DNA of 64,000 nucleotides from Flavobacterium sp. Its GTDB lineage: Bacteria; Bacteroidota; Bacteroidia; Flavobacteriales; Flavobacteriaceae. The DNA is taken from the NCBI GenBank assembly GCA_014379405.1, contig JACMLU010000005.1:124001-188000 (forward strand). Direction: 5' to 3'. The number at the start of each line of letters is the position of its first letter. Position 1 is the first letter of the stretch. Under the pieces are notes generated by a model, which was given only the letters and a program-made list of their open reading frames with translations, searched no databases and was not told the origin of the DNA. Positions 60,862 to 64,000 of this stretch are shown here, one piece after another. The translations under genes were made by a program, and so were the position numbers.

Positions 60862-63492
60862 TTATTTTTCATCTTCAGAATCGTCGTCGTCGCTTTCTTC
60901 TGCATCATCGTCCTCTTCTTCCGTATCATCATCTTCATCCTCCTCTTCGTCTTCAGCACCATCATCTTCAAGTACTTCTAGAACAGGTTTCACTCTTTCT
61001 ATAACTTCTGTTTCGATAACATTTCCATCTTCATCAACAACAACTTCAACAACATCATCTTTCATTACTTTGGTAACGGCAGCGATAGAATCATTCCCTT
61101 TGATATTGATTAATTTAACCCCTTGAGTGGCACGTCCCATAACTCTTAAGTCTTCGACAGCCATTCTGATAGTTAATCCCGATTTGTTGATAATCATCAA
61201 GTCATCGGCATCGGTAACGGCGTTTATCGAAATCAGTTTTCCTGTTTTCTCGGTGATATTCAGCGTTTTTACTCCTTTTCCACCACGGTTGGTAATCCTG
61301 TATTCGTCAAGACTAGAACGTTTTCCGTATCCATTTTCGGCTACCACAAGAATCTCACTGCTCATATCATTTACAGTAACCATGCCAATTACTTCATCGG
61401 TATCGTCTTTTAAAGTAATTCCACGAACTCCAGAAGCGGTTCTTCCCATCGGACGGGTTTTGGTTTCTTCAAAACGAACCAATTTACCTGATTTAACCGC
61501 CAAAATAATCTGACTTTCTCCGTTAGTTAATTTAGCTTCCAACAATTCATCGCCTTCCTTAATAGTAATGGCAGCAACTCCATTTACTCTAGGTTTAGAG
61601 TATTTCTCTAAAGACGTTTTCTTCACCTGACCTTTTTTGGTCACCATAATAAGGTTGTGGCTATTGATGTATTCTTTGTCTTTTAGATCTTGAGTACAAA
61701 TAAAAGCTTTTACTTTATCGTCGCTTTCGATGTTTACCAAGTTTTGGATTGCTCTACCTTTGGCGGTTTTACTTCCTTCTGGAATTTCATAAACACGCAT
61801 CCAGAAACATTTTCCTTTTTGGGTAAAGAACATCATATATTGGTGATTCGTTGCCACGAACATGTGCTCCAAGAAATCTTGATCTCTTGTTCCTGCACTT
61901 TTTTGACCAACTCCTCCTCTATTTTGAGTTTTGTATTCCGACAAATTAGTACGTTTGATGTAACCAGCGTGAGAAATGGTAATTACCACATTTTCATCGG
62001 CAATTAAATCTTCGATGCTTACGTCTCCACCTGAATATTCAATTTGAGAACGACGAGCGTCTCCGTATTTCTCACGGATTTCTTCTAATTCTTCTTTAAT
62101 TAAAGCTGTTCTTAAATCAACATCAGCTAATAAAGCTTTCAAATGCTCGATTAATTTCATCAATTCTTCGTACTCTGCTCTTAGCTTGTCTTGTTCCAGA
62201 CCTGTCAATTGGCGCAAACGCATTTCAACAATCGCTCTTGCTTGAATATCGGATAATTGGAATCTTTCGATTAATTTTTCTCTTGCTTCTTCCGTGTTTT
62301 TTGAACTTCTGATCAAAGCAATTACTTCGTCAATATTATCCGAAGCAATAATCAAACCTTCTAAAATATGAGCTCTTTCCTCAGCTTTGCGCAATTCAAA
62401 CTGTGTTCTACGAACTACTACATCGTGACGGTGCTCAATAAAATAGTGAATCATATCTTTTAGATTCAACATTTGTGGGCGACCTTTTACCAATGCAATA
62501 TTGTTGACACTGAAAGAAGATTGTAACTGCGTGAATTTATAAAGAGTATTTAAAACCACATTTGGCGTGGCATCACGTTTCAAGATATAAACGATACGCA
62601 TACCGTTTCTATCCGATTCGTCACGGATATTGGCAATTCCTTCTATTTTTTTGTCATTTACCAAATCAGCAGTACGCTTAATCATGTCTGCTTTATTAAC
62701 TTGGTATGGAATTTCGGTAACGATGATGCACTCTCTTCCGTCCACTTCTTCAAAACCAACTTTGGCACGCATAACAATACGTCCACGACCTGTTTTGAAT
62801 GCTTCACGAACGCCTTCATAACCATATATCACACCTCCAGTTGGAAAATCTGGTGCTTTGATATAAGTCATCAATTCGTCAATTTCTATATCGTTATTTT
62901 CAAGATACGCCAATGTACCGTTGATAACTTCCGTTAAATTGTGAGGCGGCATATTCGTAGCCATACCTACGGCAATTCCGGTTGCTCCATTTATTAACAA
63001 AGTTGGAACTCTGGTTGGCATTACTTTTGGCTCATACAAGGTATCGTCAAAGTTGAGTTGAAAGTCAACCGTTTCTTTTTCAATATCGGCCATAATTTCT
63101 TCCGAAATCTTTTTCATTCTGGCTTCTGTATATCGCATCGCAGCTGGACTATCCCCATCGACAGAACCAAAGTTACCTTGACCGTCAACCAATAAATAAC
63201 GCATACTCCATTCTTGAGCCATACGAACCATGGCATCATAAACCGAAGTATCTCCGTGAGGGTGATACTTTCCTAAAACTTCTCCGACTATTCTCGCCGA
63301 TTTTTTGTGGGCAGATTTTGAAGTCACTCCTAAATCATACATTCCGTAAAGTACTCTTCGATGCACAGGTTTTAGACCATCCCTAACGTCAGGTAGCGCT
63401 CTTGATACAATTACAGACATCGAATAATCGATGTAAGCTGATTTCATTTCATCTTCAATGTTAATAGGAATTAACTTTTCTCCTTCAGACAT
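60862..63492 (-). CDS. gyrA: DNA gyrase subunit A
   Basis: An 876-residue topoisomerase II subunit that introduces negative supercoils with GyrB. The catalytic Tyr is Y121 in [10 protein letters not shown]. The quinolone-resistance region reads [12 protein letters not shown], with Thr82 where E. coli has Ser83 and Asp86 at the Asp87 position. C-terminal beta-pinwheel repeats include a GyrA-box-like motif ([12 protein letters not shown]) plus others ([24 protein letters not shown]). The last about 45 residues are almost pure Asp/Glu, a feature of many Bacteroidota GyrA proteins. The ATG at 63492 gives [17 protein letters not shown]. Confidence 0.97.
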   Translation of the reverse strand: MSEGEKLIPINIEDEMKSAYIDYSMSVIVSRALPDVRDGLKPVHRRVLYGMYDLGVTSKSAHKKSARIVGEVLGKYHPHGDTSVYDAMVRMAQEWSMRYLLVDGQGNFGSVDGDSPAAMRYTEARMKKISEEIMADIEKETVDFQLNFDDTLYEPKVMPTRVPTLLINGATGIAVGMATNMPPHNLTEVINGTLAYLENNDIEIDELMTYIKAPDFPTGGVIYGYEGVREAFKTGRGRIVMRAKVGFEEVDGRECIIVTEIPYQVNKADMIKRTADLVNDKKIEGIANIRDESDRNGMRIVYILKRDATPNVVLNTLYKFTQLQSSFSVNNIALVKGRPQMLNLKDMIHYFIEHRHDVVVRRTQFELRKAEERAHILEGLIIASDNIDEVIALIRSSKNTEEAREKLIERFQLSDIQARAIVEMRLRQLTGLEQDKLRAEYEELMKLIEHLKALLADVDLRTALIKEELEEIREKYGDARRSQIEYSGGDVSIEDLIADENVVITISHAGYIKRTNLSEYKTQNRGGVGQKSAGTRDQDFLEHMFVATNHQYMMFFTQKGKCFWMRVYEIPEGSKTAKGRAIQNLVNIESDDKVKAFICTQDLKDKEYINSHNLIMVTKKGQVKKTSLEKYSKPRVNGVAAITIKEGDELLEAKLTNGESQIILAVKSGKLVRFEETKTRPMGRTASGVRGITLKDDTDEVIGMVTVNDMSSEILVVAENGYGKRSSLDEYRITNRGGKGVKTLNITEKTGKLISINAVTDADDLMIINKSGLTIRMAVEDLRVMGRATQGVKLINIKGNDSIAAVTKVMKDDVVEVVVDEDGNVIETEVIERVKPVLEVLEDDGAEDEEEDEDDDTEEEDDDAEESDDDDSEDEK

Positions 63493-63756
63493 AAGTTGTT
63501 ATATTTAATAAATTTAGTTTAGTTTCAAAACGTGCTAATATACACCTTTTAGATTTTTTTGCAGCCTTTTTACTCTACTAATTTCAATGATTTATTAACA
63601 AATTTTGGTTGTTTTTTAGTTAATAAATTAAGGAACTTTTAACGTTTTTTCCATTCTTTTTTTGTCAATTAGCTGACAGAAGTTCTTAAAAGGAATGGTT
63701 TTTGTTTTTCAGTTACAAATTCACTAAATTTACGTTTACAATTACAACATTATATT

Positions 63757-64000
63757 ATGGATGATAATTTTTCACCAAGGGTAAAAGATGTTATAACCTA
63801 TAGCAAAGAAGAAGCTTTGCGATTAGGCCATGACTTCATAGGAACCGAGCATTTAATACTTGGTATTCTTAGGGATGGCAATGGTAAAGCAATAAACATA
63901 CTAAATAATTTATCCATAGACTTAGACCATCTTCGAAGAAAGGTAGAAATCCTGAGCCCAGCCAGTCCTATAGTAGAAATCAATAACGAAAAAAAGAATC
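63757..64000 (+). CDS. ClpC-like ATP-dependent protease ATPase, 3' end cut by window
   Basis: 81 residues from the ATG at 63757 (MDDNFSPRVKDVITYSKEEA) match the Clp repeat N-terminal domain of ClpC/MecB unfoldases, including GHDFIGTEHLILGILRDG and a second-helix-like LSIDLDHLRRKVE. The AAA+ modules lie beyond base 64000. Divergent from gyrA, with 264 bp between. The spacer shows no other gene. Confidence 0.9.
   Translation, partial: MDDNFSPRVKDVITYSKEEALRLGHDFIGTEHLILGILRDGNGKAINILNNLSIDLDHLRRKVEILSPASPIVEINNEKKN

Noticed and set aside
63200..63275. Quinolone-resistance mutation in gyrA
   Set aside because: Thr at the Ser83-equivalent position is seen, but the wild-type residue of this species is unknown, so resistance cannot be claimed.

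Overview
The window looks like a piece of a Flavobacterium-type (Bacteroidota) chromosome. It is AT-rich, many promoters carry the Bacteroidota -7 element TAnnTTTG, there are few Shine-Dalgarno-like sites, and the gene families (DUF6660, DUF4159, DUF4202, LptD, single-MCE protein, acidic-tailed GyrA) fit that group. No rRNA, CRISPR array, complete IS element or prophage is visible.

Region 1 (1-25 kb) is mostly conserved chromosomal backbone. A truncated CusA/CzcA metal-efflux RND pump and its small Cys-rich DUF6660 partner come first. Next is a minus-strand block (amidase, MlaD-like MCE protein, two HdrB/HdrC-like Fe-S proteins, a protein often misnamed 'ABC transporter ATPase'). Then come lptD, ridA, mgsA, an N-acetylglucosamine-kinase-like ATPase, gapA, pfkA, tamB divergent from tsaD, rsmE, a DUF4159 protein, an M43 metalloprotease, an AI-2E family protein and a methyltransferase.

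Region 2 (26-51 kb) is a nearly complete nitrate assimilation system. It holds SUMT for siroheme (26.2 kb), a rubredoxin fused to a nitrite/sulfite-reductase-like half domain, a 1170-residue nitrate reductase fused to its own NAD(P)H-oxidoreductase and [2Fe-2S] modules, an FNR-like regulator, an outer-membrane porin with an NrtABC-type ABC transporter, a dimeric-type chlorite dismutase, a NarK-type transporter, a PilJ-sensor kinase with a NarL-type regulator, and nirBD with DUF4202. A 16-bp palindrome of the form TA(C/A)GTAT-N2-ATAC(G/T)TA precedes most of these transcription units, so I infer one regulon. The chlorite dismutase keeps its haem His and catalytic Arg. Beside a nitrate reductase that could reduce chlorate, it suggests a built-in chlorite-detoxification step.

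Region 3 (40.5-55 kb) interleaves and follows this with carbohydrate-related genes, several decayed: a PL7 alginate-lyase lipoprotein behind three palindromic operators, an SGNH hydrolase, a parallel beta-helix protein, a ThuA pseudogene and a GH29 alpha-L-fucosidase remnant. Two copies of a ~155-bp nested palindromic REP-like element (25.8 and 42.9 kb) and a 43-bp IS3-like end remnant also occur.

Region 4 (55-64 kb) has an FAD monooxygenase with an N-terminal CxxCxGxG zinc-binding-like extension, then tRNA-Arg, tRNA-Pro and tRNA-Ser. A GIY-YIG gene sits between the intact tRNA-Pro and a truncated tRNA-Pro copy. A thiolase, an NlpC/P60 peptidase, a TPR protein, gyrA and the 5' end of clpC follow.
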